DNA of 64,000 bases from CALMFG01 sp963674805 (GCA_963674805.2 CAXXNY010000016.1:248001-312000), one strand, 5' to 3'. Numbered from the stretch's first letter, positions 34,040 through 43,444 are shown. Program-made: numbers and translations. Notes: generated by a model from the sequence alone, not told the origin.

Positions 34040-35561
34040 GTTCTTCGCCTCCGATAGCACTTTGCATTATTTTTTCTTGTGTTGCTTCGCCGCGTTTATA
34101 TTCTCCAACGATTTTTCCTTCATGCATAACCAAGATTGTATCGCTCATCCCAATGATTTCCGGCAGTTCCGATGAGATCATAATAATTGCGACTCCAGAC
34201 TCTGCCAGTTGATTTATTATGTTATAAATCTCATATTTCGCTCCAACATCAATCCCCCGAGTCGGCTCATCCAAAATCAACACTTTTGGTAACGCCATCA
34301 GCCATTTTGCTATAACTACTTTTTGCTGATTCCCTCCACTTAAATTAGCAACAACATGTTCAATGGATGGAGTTTTTATTTTTAAATCCTCGCGATATTT
34401 CTCTGCATACTTTATTTCTTCATTCTCATTAATGACGCCGTATTTTGAAATGTTAAACAAATTAGGCAACGAAATATTCTTTTTAATATCCATCCCCAGT
34501 ATTAACCCATTGCCCTTACGGTCCTCGCTTAAATAGCAAATACCATTCTTAATAGCATCATTGGGATTTTTATTTATAATTTTTTTCTCATCAAGATAAA
34601 GTTCCCCGGATACTTTTAGCCCGTAGGTTCCCAAAATTGACAATGCAAGCTCCGTGCGTCCCGCACCCATGAGTCCCGCGATACCTACAACTTCACCCTC
34701 TCGGACTGACACACTCACATCGTCAAGCTTTTTCTTATCCTGCAGTTCTGGATTGTAGGCTGTCCAGTTTCTGATTTCAAAAACCTTTTTACCTGGTTTG
34801 TGCTTAACTTCAGGAAATCGCTGAGAAATCGTTCGGCCAACCATTAGTGAAATCAGTTCATCCTTTGATATCTTATCTACATCTCTTGTATCCACCATGC
34901 GTCCATCTCTTAAAATGGTGATTGTATCCGCAATATCAAACACCTCACTCAATTTATGCGAAATATAAATACAGGTAACACCGCGTTTTCGAAAATCCCT
35001 TAAAAGGTTTAATAAATTCCTGCATTCTTCGTCCGTCAGTGCCGATGTGGGTTCATCTAAAATAATAATATTTGCATTTTTCACAATCGCTTTTGCAATC
35101 TCAACCAATTGTTGCTGCCCGATACCAAGGTTTTTTACCTTTGTAGCCGGTTCAATATTTAGCCCTACCTCTTTCAGCGCTTTTTTTGCGATATCATATT
35201 CCTGTTCATAGTCGATCCTGCCCATACTGTTTTGTATCTCATGTCCTAAAAAAATGTTCTCAACAATATCAAGATACTGAACGAGTGCAAGCTCCTGATA
35301 TATCGTCGCAAGACCAACTTTGATGCTGTCATTTATATTTGAAAAGATCTGTTCTTCATCATTCAAAAGGATTTGCCCTTCATATGTCCCATGCGGATAT
35401 ACGCCGCTTAATATTTTCATCAATGTTGATTTTCCAGCACCGTTTTCTCCAACAAGTGCGTGTATTTCTCCTCTTTTAATACGCAGAAAAACATCGTCCA
35501 ACGCTCTAACTCCGGGAAAATCTTTTTTTACATGATTCATTTCTAAGATATATTTGCCCAT
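34017..35561 (-). CDS. Sugar ABC transporter ATPase (XylG/MmsA-like)
   Basis: 514 residues with two ATPase domains. First: Walker A GENGAGKST near residue 38 and Walker B IIILDEPTS near 165. Second: GLMGAGRTELALS near 300, signature NLSGGNQQKV near 407, Walker B VLILDEPTRGIDVG near 430. The insertion TYEGQILLNDEEQ after the first Walker A region is typical of XylG/GguA. It works with the permease and the binding protein on either side. Confidence 0.9.
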   Translation of the reverse strand: MGKYILEMNHVKKDFPGVRALDDVFLRIKRGEIHALVGENGAGKSTLMKILSGVYPHGTYEGQILLNDEEQIFSNINDSIKVGLATIYQELALVQYLDIVENIFLGHEIQNSMGRIDYEQEYDIAKKALKEVGLNIEPATKVKNLGIGQQQLVEIAKAIVKNANIIILDEPTSALTDEECRNLLNLLRDFRKRGVTCIYISHKLSEVFDIADTITILRDGRMVDTRDVDKISKDELISLMVGRTISQRFPEVKHKPGKKVFEIRNWTAYNPELQDKKKLDDVSVSVREGEVVGIAGLMGAGRTELALSILGTYGLKVSGELYLDEKKIINKNPNDAIKNGICYLSEDRKGNGLILGMDIKKNISLPNLFNISKYGVINENEEIKYAEKYREDLKIKTPSIEHVVANLSGGNQQKVVIAKWLMALPKVLILDEPTRGIDVGAKYEIYNIINQLAESGVAIIMISSELPEIIGMSDTILVMHEGKIVGEYKRGEATQEKIMQSAIGGEEHEKTRIS

Positions 35562-35627
35562 TTGTGTTCTCCCTCTATCTGTACACAGGAGCGTAATGCT
35601 CCTGTGTACTTCAACAAATGATATTAA

Positions 35628-36701
35628 CTATTCTTTTGTTACTTCTGCCCAGTCATAAAGACCACTGTTTTCAACAATTTCTTTTAAATTGTCAATTGTA
35701 ACAGCTTTAGGCTCGGCTAATACAGAGGGAACCGCTTTATAGCCGTTATCTGTTTCACCATTAATATCTTCAGGTGTCATTCCCATTGCGAGTTCAATTG
35801 CCGCTTTTGCCGCTGCCGCACCTTCAACAACCGTATCTTTAAATACCGTCATCCCCTGTGTGCCTTCATAGATTCTTTGCAATGCTGACAGTTCGAAGTC
35901 CTGACCCGTAATAGGTACACTGCCGTCCATGCCCTGAGCTGCAAGCGCCTGAATAACGCCGCCGGCAGTGCTGTCGTTCGGTGCTACGATTCCGACAACG
36001 TCATTATTGTTAGCGGTTAACGCATCTTCAGCAAGTGCCATTGCGTTTTCTGCCTGCCAATCCATAACGTTCTGATCTAACACGACCGTGTAAAAACCCT
36101 CATCCACTTTTGGCTGAATAATATTCATTGCCCCTTGTCTGAAGAGCTTTGCATTGTTATCAAGCGGATCACCGGCCAGAACAATGATGTTACCCGTCGG
36201 TACATTATCAACAAACCAATTGCCCATGCATTCGCCAACTGCGACATTATCAAACGAAACATAGACATCGACATCACAGTCTAAAATTAAGCGATCGTAG
36301 GAAACAACCGGCACGCCTTCTGCATGTGCCATTTCCACGATAGTAGCTGCGGCTTTCGCGTCATGCGCGCCAACAATCAAAACATCAATACCTTGGGAAA
36401 GCAAATTCTCACACTGTGCCTGCTGTTTTGCCGCATCATTATCGGAAATCTGCGTTAGAACAGTGGCGCCCATTGCTTCTGCAGCTGTGCGGATATGCAG
36501 TTCATGCCGAACCCAGATATCTTCCCGCTGTGTTGGAAGGGACAAGCCAACAACAATAGCATTCTCTTCCGCCGGCTCTTCTGATACAACAGCGGTATCC
36601 TGTGTTTCTTCTGCCGCAGTCTCGTTTGCTGTTGTTGTGCAAGCAGTTAGACCCATAACGATCATTGCGACAATCAGTAAAAATGTTAATGCTTTTTTCA
36701 T
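35628..36701 (-). CDS. XylF/ChvE-like sugar-binding lipoprotein
   Basis: 357 residues. Signal peptide MKKALTFLLIVAMIVMGLTA ends in a lipobox with Cys at residue 21. The mature protein has the xylose-binding-protein fold: VVGLSLPTQREDIWVRHELH near residue 52, LLSQGIDVLIVGAHDAKAAA near 102, VPVVSYDRLI near 135, VDVYVSFDNVAVGECMGNWF, and ITGQDFELSALQRIYEGTQG near 275. It pairs with the XylGH-like genes. A LacI-type operator lies 32 bases upstream of its start, so it heads its own promoter. Confidence 0.88.
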   Translation of the reverse strand: MKKALTFLLIVAMIVMGLTACTTTANETAAEETQDTAVVSEEPAEENAIVVGLSLPTQREDIWVRHELHIRTAAEAMGATVLTQISDNDAAKQQAQCENLLSQGIDVLIVGAHDAKAAATIVEMAHAEGVPVVSYDRLILDCDVDVYVSFDNVAVGECMGNWFVDNVPTGNIIVLAGDPLDNNAKLFRQGAMNIIQPKVDEGFYTVVLDQNVMDWQAENAMALAEDALTANNNDVVGIVAPNDSTAGGVIQALAAQGMDGSVPITGQDFELSALQRIYEGTQGMTVFKDTVVEGAAAAKAAIELAMGMTPEDINGETDNGYKAVPSVLAEPKAVTIDNLKEIVENSGLYDWAEVTKE

Positions 36702-36733
36702 TATTCTTCCTCCTTAGATAATTAACGTTTCTC

Positions 36734-36746
36734 GTATAACGTTTTC
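36734..36746. promoter_or_regulatory. LacI-type operator upstream of the XylF-like gene
   Basis: GTATAACGTTTTC, identical to the site in front of the lacI gene (43099-43111). The core AACGTT is the CG-centred palindrome typical of LacI-family sites. A weaker TTAACGTTTCT lies next to it at about 36722. Confidence 0.65.
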
Positions 36747-36752
36747 ATTTTC

Positions 36753-36829
36753 GTGTAAAAATGTTTCGGCATTTTTAATGCCGAATATTTTACACTGATT
36801 TTCTTATTTTGCGATATTCACAAAATAAG
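36753..36829 (-). terminator. Tandem hairpins after the RbsB-like gene
   Basis: On the minus strand, CTTATTTTG/CAAAATAAG (36803-36829) is a perfect 9-bp stem directly after the stop codon. A second long hairpin follows, with GTGTAAAA/TTTTACAC outside and TTCGGCAT/ATGCCGAA inside (36753-36795). Together they probably end or attenuate the RbsACB transcript before the XylF promoter. T runs are weak. Confidence 0.55.
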
Positions 36830-36837
36830 CATCAAGA

Positions 36838-37854
36838 TTATTTTCCTAAGTATTCTGCCCCATTTTCCTGTGTAACTAATTCATAAGGAATATAATAATC
36901 TTTATCAACAGCTTCTCCTCTTGCTGCTTTAATCGCGATGTCTAAGGCAGTTTCGGCTTGAAGTTTATTGTTCTGATAAATCGTGCAGTAAAGCCCGCCA
37001 TCGATTACAGATTGGAGTGCATCCGGAATTGCATCCACGCCACCTATTATAATGTCAGCCTCTTTACCGGATCCTTTTACTGCGTTGAATGCTCCCATTG
37101 CCATTTCATCATTTTCTGCAAAAATTGCATCAAAATTAATATCAGATTGCAACAAATTTTCAACAGCTTCTAGCGATTTCGCACGATCCCAATCACAGAC
37201 CTTTTCCGCTACGATCTTGATGTCAGGATAATCTTTCAATACATCGTGCATACCTGTATGCCTCATGACTTCAGCGTTAACACCGGTAATTCCATGTAGA
37301 ACAACCAGGTTACCCTTGCCACCCATCTTCTCTGCCAGCGCTTCCATTAACATGCGTCCGGATACAATATCATCCGAGCCAATGTAGGATGTTCTGACAT
37401 CTGTCGCAACAGTACTTGCCGCTAGTTCAATACAGGGAATCCCTGCATCTTTGCATGCCTGTACTGCCGGAACAAGCTGTTCTCTGTCTAACGGCACTAG
37501 AATCACTGCGTCGACCTGCTGGGATATCAAGTTGTCCACCTGACTGAGCTGCTTTGCCGCATCAGATTCTGCATCCAAAATGACAATTTCAACCGCGTCC
37601 ATTAAGCCCTGTGCTTCCTGATAGGCCAGCATATTATCTTTGAGATTAGCCAAATATTCTGCCGTCAAACTAAACAGCGAAAGCCCAATCTTTAGTGTCT
37701 CAGTGCTTTCAGATTCCTGCATACTTGTTTCGTTTGCACCGGAATCATCAGCATCTGCCGGTTGAGTTGAAACCGCGCTCTGACATCCTATTAGCAGAAC
37801 CGCAATCATGAGTATTGCAAGCGCGCTAGCTACTAGCTTCTTCCAAGATTTCAT
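36838..37854 (-). CDS. RbsB-like sugar-binding lipoprotein
   Basis: 338 residues. Signal peptide MKSWKKLVASALAILMIAVL with lipobox LLIGC (Cys24). Mature part: IGLSLFSLTAEYLANLKDNM near residue 55, AVILVPLDREQLVPAVQACK near 118, LVVLHGITGVNAEVMRHTGM near 188 and AIFAENDEMAMGAFNAVKGS near 240, the Periplasmic_binding_4 pattern. It is the third gene of an RbsA-RbsC-RbsB set. The ligand is likely a free aldose or a glucoside-derived sugar, given the GH1 gene upstream. Confidence 0.88.
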   Translation of the reverse strand: MKSWKKLVASALAILMIAVLLIGCQSAVSTQPADADDSGANETSMQESESTETLKIGLSLFSLTAEYLANLKDNMLAYQEAQGLMDAVEIVILDAESDAAKQLSQVDNLISQQVDAVILVPLDREQLVPAVQACKDAGIPCIELAASTVATDVRTSYIGSDDIVSGRMLMEALAEKMGGKGNLVVLHGITGVNAEVMRHTGMHDVLKDYPDIKIVAEKVCDWDRAKSLEAVENLLQSDINFDAIFAENDEMAMGAFNAVKGSGKEADIIIGGVDAIPDALQSVIDGGLYCTIYQNNKLQAETALDIAIKAARGEAVDKDYYIPYELVTQENGAEYLGK

Positions 37855-37970
37855 TAATTGTTCCTCCTTGTTATTTTCACTTCAGACATCCAGTTGCTTT
37901 GAAAATAAACAACTGTTATAAAAAGAATCCGCCTCCTTTCGTATACTTTTTATTTTATCTGCAGCAAACT

Positions 37971-38936
37971 TTATTTCGCTTTCATCTGGTCGATCCATAC
38001 AGACCCGATGATAATCATTCCAGTAAGTATCTGTTGTATATACGAAGATACGTTTAAAATATCGAGACCATTTGACAATATCCCCAAAATCAATGTTCCC
38101 ACGATACTACCGATAATCGTACCTCGTCCGCCCGATAGCCGTGTCCCTCCGATGACGACTGCCGCAATGGCATACAGCTCATACCCGGATCCCGCATTTG
38201 GAGCGCCAGCATTTGTTCTGGACGCAAGCAGTACGCCTGATAATCCACAAATAATTCCCATAAACGTATAGACAAAGATTTTAATCGCTGCCATATTTAC
38301 ACCCGAAACTTTTGCTGCCATTTCATTCCCGCCGATTGCATAAACATAACGCCCGATTTTCGTTTTGTGAAGTATCAGAAACCCAATCGTACAAATCGTT
38401 ATCAAGAAAAATATTGGGATCGGGATACCGAAAAGCGTTCCCTGTCCGATATGCTGAAAATTCTCGGATAAATTAATGTTAGGCCGACCCGTTGAGACCG
38501 TTAAGGTTGCGCCGCGCGCAATGGTCATCATACCAAGCGTCACAATAAAGGGAGTGACATTTGAAAAGGCTATAACCAATCCGTTTAACAGGCCAATCAC
38601 TCCTCCTGCCGCTATACCCAGCAGTACAATAACAATAACCGGATAATATGGATCCGGGTGCGCAATCATGGTGGCTACAATTCCTGCAAATGCCAGGGTC
38701 GATCCAATGGATAAGTCAATACCACCTGTTATAATCACAAATGTCATACCAACCGCCAGCATACCAAATATGGATACCTGTCTTAACACATTTAGAGCAT
38801 TATTAACGGTAAAAAATGAATCAGTAATAAATGATAAGATCACAATCATTAATCCGAAAACTAAGTAAATGCCATATTTGCTTAAAAAGACGCTTTCGCT
38901 AGTTTTTTTATTTCTCTGTGCTCGCTGACCTGTCAT
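37971..38936 (-). CDS. Ribose-type ABC transporter permease (RbsC-like)
   Basis: 321 residues from ATG at 38936, which has AAGGAGAG upstream; the frame stays open further into the ATPase gene but without a site. Features: MTFVIITGGIDLSIGSTLAF near residue 65, PFIVTLGMMTIARGATLTVS near 128, YVYAIGGNEMAAKVSGVNMA near 200, AAVVIGGTRLSGGRGTIIGS near 262. It is the membrane component of the RbsACB importer. Confidence 0.9.
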   Translation of the reverse strand: MTGQRAQRNKKTSESVFLSKYGIYLVFGLMIVILSFITDSFFTVNNALNVLRQVSIFGMLAVGMTFVIITGGIDLSIGSTLAFAGIVATMIAHPDPYYPVIVIVLLGIAAGGVIGLLNGLVIAFSNVTPFIVTLGMMTIARGATLTVSTGRPNINLSENFQHIGQGTLFGIPIPIFFLITICTIGFLILHKTKIGRYVYAIGGNEMAAKVSGVNMAAIKIFVYTFMGIICGLSGVLLASRTNAGAPNAGSGYELYAIAAVVIGGTRLSGGRGTIIGSIVGTLILGILSNGLDILNVSSYIQQILTGMIIIGSVWIDQMKAK

Positions 38937-38947
38937 TATATCTCTCC

Positions 38948-40444
38948 TTATTGTGCCGCTAAATCTAATATTTTTTCCTGACATGCTTCGTCACGGCTGA
39001 GTTCTCCGGTGATCTGCCCGTTATGAATCACAATAATGCGGTCGCTGATGCCCAGCAGTTCCGGCATCTCCGATGATACCATAATGATACATTTCCCCTC
39101 TTTTGCGAGTTCGCTCATGATATTATAAATTTCCGCTTTTGCCCCAACGTCTATCCCCCGCGTCGGTTCATCGAAAATCAGCACATCGGGCAGCGTCATC
39201 AGCCATTTTGCTAAGACTACTTTCTGCTGGTTCCCACCACTCAGCGTGCTGGTGATGGTATCTAAGCTTTTTGATTTTATCCGAAGTTTTTTACTTATTT
39301 CAGAACTTCTGGCCGTTTCTTGTTTTTCTTTAACAAAAAACAAATTTGAAAAATGATCAAGATATGATATTGAAATATTATATTTAATCGACAAAATGAG
39401 AATTAATCCCAGCTCTTTCCTGTCTTCCGGAACAAGTGCAATTCTATTTTTTATTGCATCCCGCGGTTGTTTAATAGTTATATTCTTTCCGTCTTTTAGA
39501 ATCTCTCCATCATACATTCCACGCATTCCGAATATTGTTTCCACAATCTCTGTGCGTCCTGATCCCATTAAACCGGCTATCCCAAGAATTTCACCGCGAT
39601 GTACACCAAAGCTAATATCCTGAAACAAATTCTCTTTTGTGAAATTTTTGACCTCGAATCCAATATCTCCAATAGCCGTTTTTTCCTTATGATAATAATT
39701 TGAAAGATCACGCCCGACCATCATCTGGATTAGCTTTTCACGGCTGAGGTTTGTCGCATGATCCGTTCCGATATATTTCCCGTCTCGTAGAACGCTAATC
39801 TCATCGGCAATATTAAATATTTCATCCAGCTTATGCGATATATAAATTATTGAAATCCCTTTTGCTTTTAATGATCGGATAATGCGGAATAATGCTTCCA
39901 CCTCTGCTTCGGACAGCGCCGAAGTCGGCTCATCCATAATAATCAGTTCGGCATTACACGATACTGATTTTGCGATTTCAACCAACTGCATCTGCGCAAC
40001 GCTGAGTTCTTTCATTAAAGCCCTTGGCGTAATACCTTTGAAATCAAGCGTTTCAAACAATTCTTTAGTACGGCGGCATATTGCGTTTTTATCGACAAAC
40101 CGCGTAATGGGTTTAATGGGTTCCCGCCCTAAAAAGACATTATCAGCAACTGTCATATCCATCACTGGGCTCAATTCCTGATGAATCATTGAAATCCCTA
40201 AATGCAGCGCTTGGTGTATGCTTTCAATTTCAACGGCATTACCTTTAAAGTGTATGGTTCCTTTGTCTGCTCTATAAATTCCGAGCAGAACTTTCATCAA
40301 TGTGGATTTTCCTGCGCCGTTTTCTCCAACCAGCGCATGAACCTGTCCTTTTTTAACAACAAGGTCAACGCCATCTAACGCTTTTACCCCGGGAAAGGAT
40401 TTATATATACCTTGAACTTTGAGTAAGTAGTTGTTCTGATTCAA
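38948..40444 (-). CDS. Ribose-type ABC transporter ATPase (RbsA-like)
   Basis: 498 residues, two ATPase domains. First: GENGAGKSTLMKVLLG near residue 39, ELSVAQMQLVEIAKSV near 140 and LIIMDEPTSALSEAEVE near 162. Second: GLMGSGRTEIVETIFG near 285, TLSGGNQQKVVLAKWL near 395, LIFDEPTRGIDVGAKAE near 418. It is first in the RbsA-RbsC-RbsB set. A LacI-type operator at 40512 precedes it. Confidence 0.91.
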   Translation of the reverse strand: MNQNNYLLKVQGIYKSFPGVKALDGVDLVVKKGQVHALVGENGAGKSTLMKVLLGIYRADKGTIHFKGNAVEIESIHQALHLGISMIHQELSPVMDMTVADNVFLGREPIKPITRFVDKNAICRRTKELFETLDFKGITPRALMKELSVAQMQLVEIAKSVSCNAELIIMDEPTSALSEAEVEALFRIIRSLKAKGISIIYISHKLDEIFNIADEISVLRDGKYIGTDHATNLSREKLIQMMVGRDLSNYYHKEKTAIGDIGFEVKNFTKENLFQDISFGVHRGEILGIAGLMGSGRTEIVETIFGMRGMYDGEILKDGKNITIKQPRDAIKNRIALVPEDRKELGLILILSIKYNISISYLDHFSNLFFVKEKQETARSSEISKKLRIKSKSLDTITSTLSGGNQQKVVLAKWLMTLPDVLIFDEPTRGIDVGAKAEIYNIMSELAKEGKCIIMVSSEMPELLGISDRIIVIHNGQITGELSRDEACQEKILDLAAQ

Positions 40445-40511
40445 GCTGTTACCTCAAATACTTTCTTTTCATTGAATATGAGTTAATTATTCAGTAATTA
40501 TTACGTTATAC

Positions 40512-40524
40512 GTATATCGTTTTC
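40512..40524. promoter_or_regulatory. LacI-type operator upstream of the RbsACB genes
   Basis: GTATATCGTTTTC matches the GTATAACGTTTTC site in 12 of 13 positions. It lies 68 bases before the ATPase start, between the GH1 stop and the ABC genes, and next to the overlapping ACGTTATACGTAT. Confidence 0.55.
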
Positions 40525-40576
40525 ATTATACTGCTATTTAATGTTTTGTCAAGTTTTTATTATAATTATTCTGTTA

Positions 40577-41932
40577 TCATTCGTTAATTAAACCGTTGCT
40601 TTGAATAATTTTACGGTACCAATATGCGCTTTTCTTCAGTGTTCTTTCTTTTGTGATATTATCGATATAAGTTAGTCCAAACCTCTGTGAGTACCCATAG
40701 ACCCACTCAAAATTATCCATTAATGACCAGATAAAATAGCCTTTAATATCCAGTCCCTCATCAATGCATTTCTTCACCATTTGTATGTGCTGTGTAAGAA
40801 AATCTATCCTATTATAATCATGTACTTCCCCTTTGAAATTGGGGTAGTCATTGAACGCCGCGCCGTTTTCGGTGATAAGTATTTTTCTATTTCCGTATTC
40901 GGATTGAATGGTTTTTAAGGTTTTATAAAGACCTTCTGGATATATATCCCATCCAGTATAAGTATGGTTTTTATCTTTACTGTATGGACTAAAAGTAGCT
41001 TTAAAAGGCCAGTCATTCGTATCGTATTTGACATAGTGCGGATAATAATAGTTTACTCCTAGAAAATCTATGGGTTGAGCTATTTCTTTAAAGTCCTTCT
41101 CTGTTAAAAGCGGTATGTCTATATTCTGTTCTTTAAAATAATTCATTAATTCGTTCGGGTACTCTCCTTTAAAAATTGCATCAGCAAACCATTTGTCAAA
41201 ATATAACCCGATTCTCTGCGCTGCATCCAAATCATCTAATGTATTTGATACCGGTATTGCAGGATGAAAATTGAGGGTAATCCCTATCTCTCCTTTGTTC
41301 CCTAAAGCCCTGAATGCTTTAACTGCTTTTGCGTGCGATAAAAGCAGATTGTTATTCACTAAAACAGATGTATAAAAATCTCTAACTCCGGGCGCAACAT
41401 AGCCTTTGAAATACCCTAAATAGCTGGTACCGATTGGTTCGTTATGAGTAATCCATGTATCGACCAAATCACTGAAGTTTTCAAATAAACATCTGGCATA
41501 GTCTTCAAAATAAGCCGACATATCTTGATTAGCCCAACCACCAATATCCTGCATTGCCTGTGGAAATCCCCAATGATGCAATGTGACTACCGGTCTTATA
41601 TTTTTACTAATAAGCAATTCCAGTAACGCCCGATAGAATTGGATCCCCGCCTTATTGATTTTCCCTTTTCCCTCAGGGAAAATACGCGCCCATGATATAG
41701 ATAGTCGATAAGCTTTTAAGCCGATTTCACACATTAATTCAATATCTTCTTTAAAACGGTGATAATGGTCACAAGCGATATCCGGGTTATCTCCATTCAG
41801 TATTCGTCCAGGCTCTTGGCAATAGCGATCCCATATCGTTTCCCCTTTCCCATAAAGACGTGATGCCCCTTCAATTTGGATATCTGAAGTTGATGCTCCC
41901 CACAAAAAACCTTTTGGAAACTGATTATTCAT
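40577..41932 (-). CDS. GH1 beta-glucosidase
   Basis: 451 residues from ATG at 41932 (an ATG 12 bases upstream is also possible). GH1 hallmarks: FLWGASTSDIQIEGA near residue 9, YRLSISWARIFPEG near 75, acid/base Glu165 in ITHNEP, nucleophile Glu355 in ILITENGAAF, and the aglycone/glycone wall NFEWVYGYSQRFGL near 415. The Glu-Trp in that last motif is typical of enzymes for unphosphorylated glucosides, fitting the ABC (not PTS) importers. It has no signal peptide, so it acts in the cytosol on imported beta-glucosides. A LacI operator lies just upstream. Confidence 0.9.
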   Translation of the reverse strand: MNNQFPKGFLWGASTSDIQIEGASRLYGKGETIWDRYCQEPGRILNGDNPDIACDHYHRFKEDIELMCEIGLKAYRLSISWARIFPEGKGKINKAGIQFYRALLELLISKNIRPVVTLHHWGFPQAMQDIGGWANQDMSAYFEDYARCLFENFSDLVDTWITHNEPIGTSYLGYFKGYVAPGVRDFYTSVLVNNNLLLSHAKAVKAFRALGNKGEIGITLNFHPAIPVSNTLDDLDAAQRIGLYFDKWFADAIFKGEYPNELMNYFKEQNIDIPLLTEKDFKEIAQPIDFLGVNYYYPHYVKYDTNDWPFKATFSPYSKDKNHTYTGWDIYPEGLYKTLKTIQSEYGNRKILITENGAAFNDYPNFKGEVHDYNRIDFLTQHIQMVKKCIDEGLDIKGYFIWSLMDNFEWVYGYSQRFGLTYIDNITKERTLKKSAYWYRKIIQSNGLINE

Positions 41933-41965
41933 TGTTATATTCATCCTTATGATATAATATTTTAC

Positions 41966-41978
41966 GTATAACGTTTTA
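41966..41978. promoter_or_regulatory. LacI-type operator upstream of the GH1 gene
   Basis: GTATAACGTTTTA matches the lacI-promoter site in 12 of 13 positions and lies 34 bases before the GH1 start, over the likely promoter (GATATAATAT at about 41950). Confidence 0.6.
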
Positions 41979-42019
41979 ATCAAAAAGTAAAAAAATTGCC
42001 CATTTCAAAATAGTGAGCT

Positions 42020-43066
42020 TTATTCGTAAGAAGGCTTTGCGCAAGACTCCCTGATAATTAAACTCGGTTTTAGTTCAATAGTCTTATTGTCTACATCATC
42101 GTCATTCATCAACTGCTGTAAAAGGCCTATCGCATGTTTCCCAATATCTTTTGTTGATTGTTTAACTGTCGTTAACGGTACGAATACATCAATCAATTCA
42201 TCAATATCGTCATATCCGATTATTGAAATATCCGCAGGGGTTTGAAACCCCATTTGCCATGCCGCACTAATAGCACTGACTGCAAAGTTATCCGAAGCGC
42301 AGAAAATCGCGGTCGGCGGTTCAGGCAAACTCAACAATGCACGGGTATGTTCCATAACTTCTGCCTTTGTTTGCGTGTCTGGGAAAATATACTGTTTATT
42401 GTTATGTAAACCTTCTTTACTGAGATATCTCTCGTATTCACTTAATCTCTGCTTTACACCTGCATGCTGTTGATTGCCGATAAACGCTATCCTGCTATGT
42501 CCCAACCCGGTGAGATATTTTAACGCAGTTCTTGAACCATATATATTATCAAAATCAATTGAAGGCAAGTCCATATCAAATCCGCTTGAAACAGACACCA
42601 TCGGTGTATTCCTATTCGGCAGACCCTTGATTACTTTTTCATCACCCGGCAGATTCCCAAGCAGCACAAGCCCATCGAACCAATGGTTCACCATGAAACT
42701 CAATTGGCGCTCCGCGGTCTTAAGCTCGTATTCTGCATGTCCGATAAGCAGTTCAATTCCTTTTTTATGGGCTTCGTCCTGAACGTCCCTGATGATTTGC
42801 CGTAAAAACGGATCATTAATGTCCCTTACAATAACACCTATAACGCCTGATTTTTGAGAGCGCAAGGCCGCCGCAAAAGGATTAGGTTGATAGCCCAGTT
42901 CTTTGGCTGCATCCAGAACCTTCTGTGTGGTTCTTTCACTCACCTTGATAACACCGTCTTTACTGTTTATAACCCGCGAAACAGTACCCAAAGAAACGCC
43001 CGCAGCTTCTGCAACATCTGCAATCGTAACATTCTTAGCTTTTTGATTGTTTTTGTCGTTACTCAT
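42020..43066 (-). CDS. LacI-family transcriptional repressor
   Basis: 348 residues. The N-terminal HTH and hinge helix are clear: VTIADVAEAAGVSLGTVSRV near residue 14, then AAKELGYQPNPFAAALRSQK. The sugar-binding region has IGVIVRDINDPFLRQIIRDV near 75, FDGLVLLGNLPG, IAFIGNQQHAGVKQRL near 195 and ISIIGYDDIDELIDVFVPLT near 285. It heads the sugar island and its own promoter carries a perfect copy of the operator also found before the GH1, RbsA and XylF genes. Confidence 0.9.
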   Translation of the reverse strand: MSNDKNNQKAKNVTIADVAEAAGVSLGTVSRVINSKDGVIKVSERTTQKVLDAAKELGYQPNPFAAALRSQKSGVIGVIVRDINDPFLRQIIRDVQDEAHKKGIELLIGHAEYELKTAERQLSFMVNHWFDGLVLLGNLPGDEKVIKGLPNRNTPMVSVSSGFDMDLPSIDFDNIYGSRTALKYLTGLGHSRIAFIGNQQHAGVKQRLSEYERYLSKEGLHNNKQYIFPDTQTKAEVMEHTRALLSLPEPPTAIFCASDNFAVSAISAAWQMGFQTPADISIIGYDDIDELIDVFVPLTTVKQSTKDIGKHAIGLLQQLMNDDDVDNKTIELKPSLIIRESCAKPSYE

Positions 43067-43098
43067 TGTGATAGTTTAGCCTCTTTATATCGTTTTTT

Positions 43099-43111
43099 GT
43101 ATAACGTTTTC
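43099..43111. promoter_or_regulatory. LacI-type operator at the lacI promoter
   Basis: GTATAACGTTTTC, 33 bases before the repressor start. It implies autoregulation and defines the motif shared by four promoters (36734, 40512, 41966, 43099). Confidence 0.65.
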
Positions 43112-43225
43112 TTATTATATTATAATATCTTATTATTTGTCAAATCTCGATGTTTCTTGTATCTCAAAAAAAGGAATTTTGTTTGATATTATTAGGCCCA
43201 ATACTGTTCATACAGTAAATTGCTC

Positions 43226-43254
43226 TTGCCTTCTTCAAAATAATCATTTATATT
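43226..43254 (+). promoter_or_regulatory. Promoter of the erm leader transcript
   Basis: TTGCCT (43226-43231) and TATATT (43249-43254) with a 17-base spacer. Transcription would start near 43261, just ahead of the leader peptide ribosome binding site AAGGAG (43266-43271). Confidence 0.55.
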
Positions 43255-43278
43255 ATATCTTGAAAAAGGAGCATTATT

Positions 43279-43305
43279 ATGACAGCATCTATTCGCATGA
43301 GATAA
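43279..43305 (+). CDS. ermL: Erm leader peptide, 8 codons, with +X+ arrest motif
   Basis: ATG at 43279 with AAGGAG 7 bases upstream; it encodes MTASIRMR and a TAA stop. It matches the start of the known ErmD/ErmK leader (MTHSMRLR) in pattern: M-T-x-S-hydrophobic-R-hydrophobic-R. The Arg-X-Arg (+X+) motif is what stalls macrolide-bound ribosomes. Here the reading frame ends right after the motif, which is shorter than known leaders. Stalling would change folding of the downstream RNA and allow the erm gene to be read. Confidence 0.8.
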   Translation: MTASIRMR

Positions 43306-43444
43306 ATACGGCAATAAAATTTACAGCCTATCTTGGATAGACTTTATTTGTCGTGTGCGTGGATTGTTGTATGCTCTGAATATATTATAGAATTGGTTTT
43401 ATTCTATTAATATTGTTATTTTTGTTTTTTACTAATCACACTTG

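Noticed and set aside
36721..36746. Catabolite (CcpA) cre site
   Set aside because: The core GTATAACGTTTTC lacks the WTGNAANCGNWNNCW pattern, while it is repeated at the local LacI promoters.
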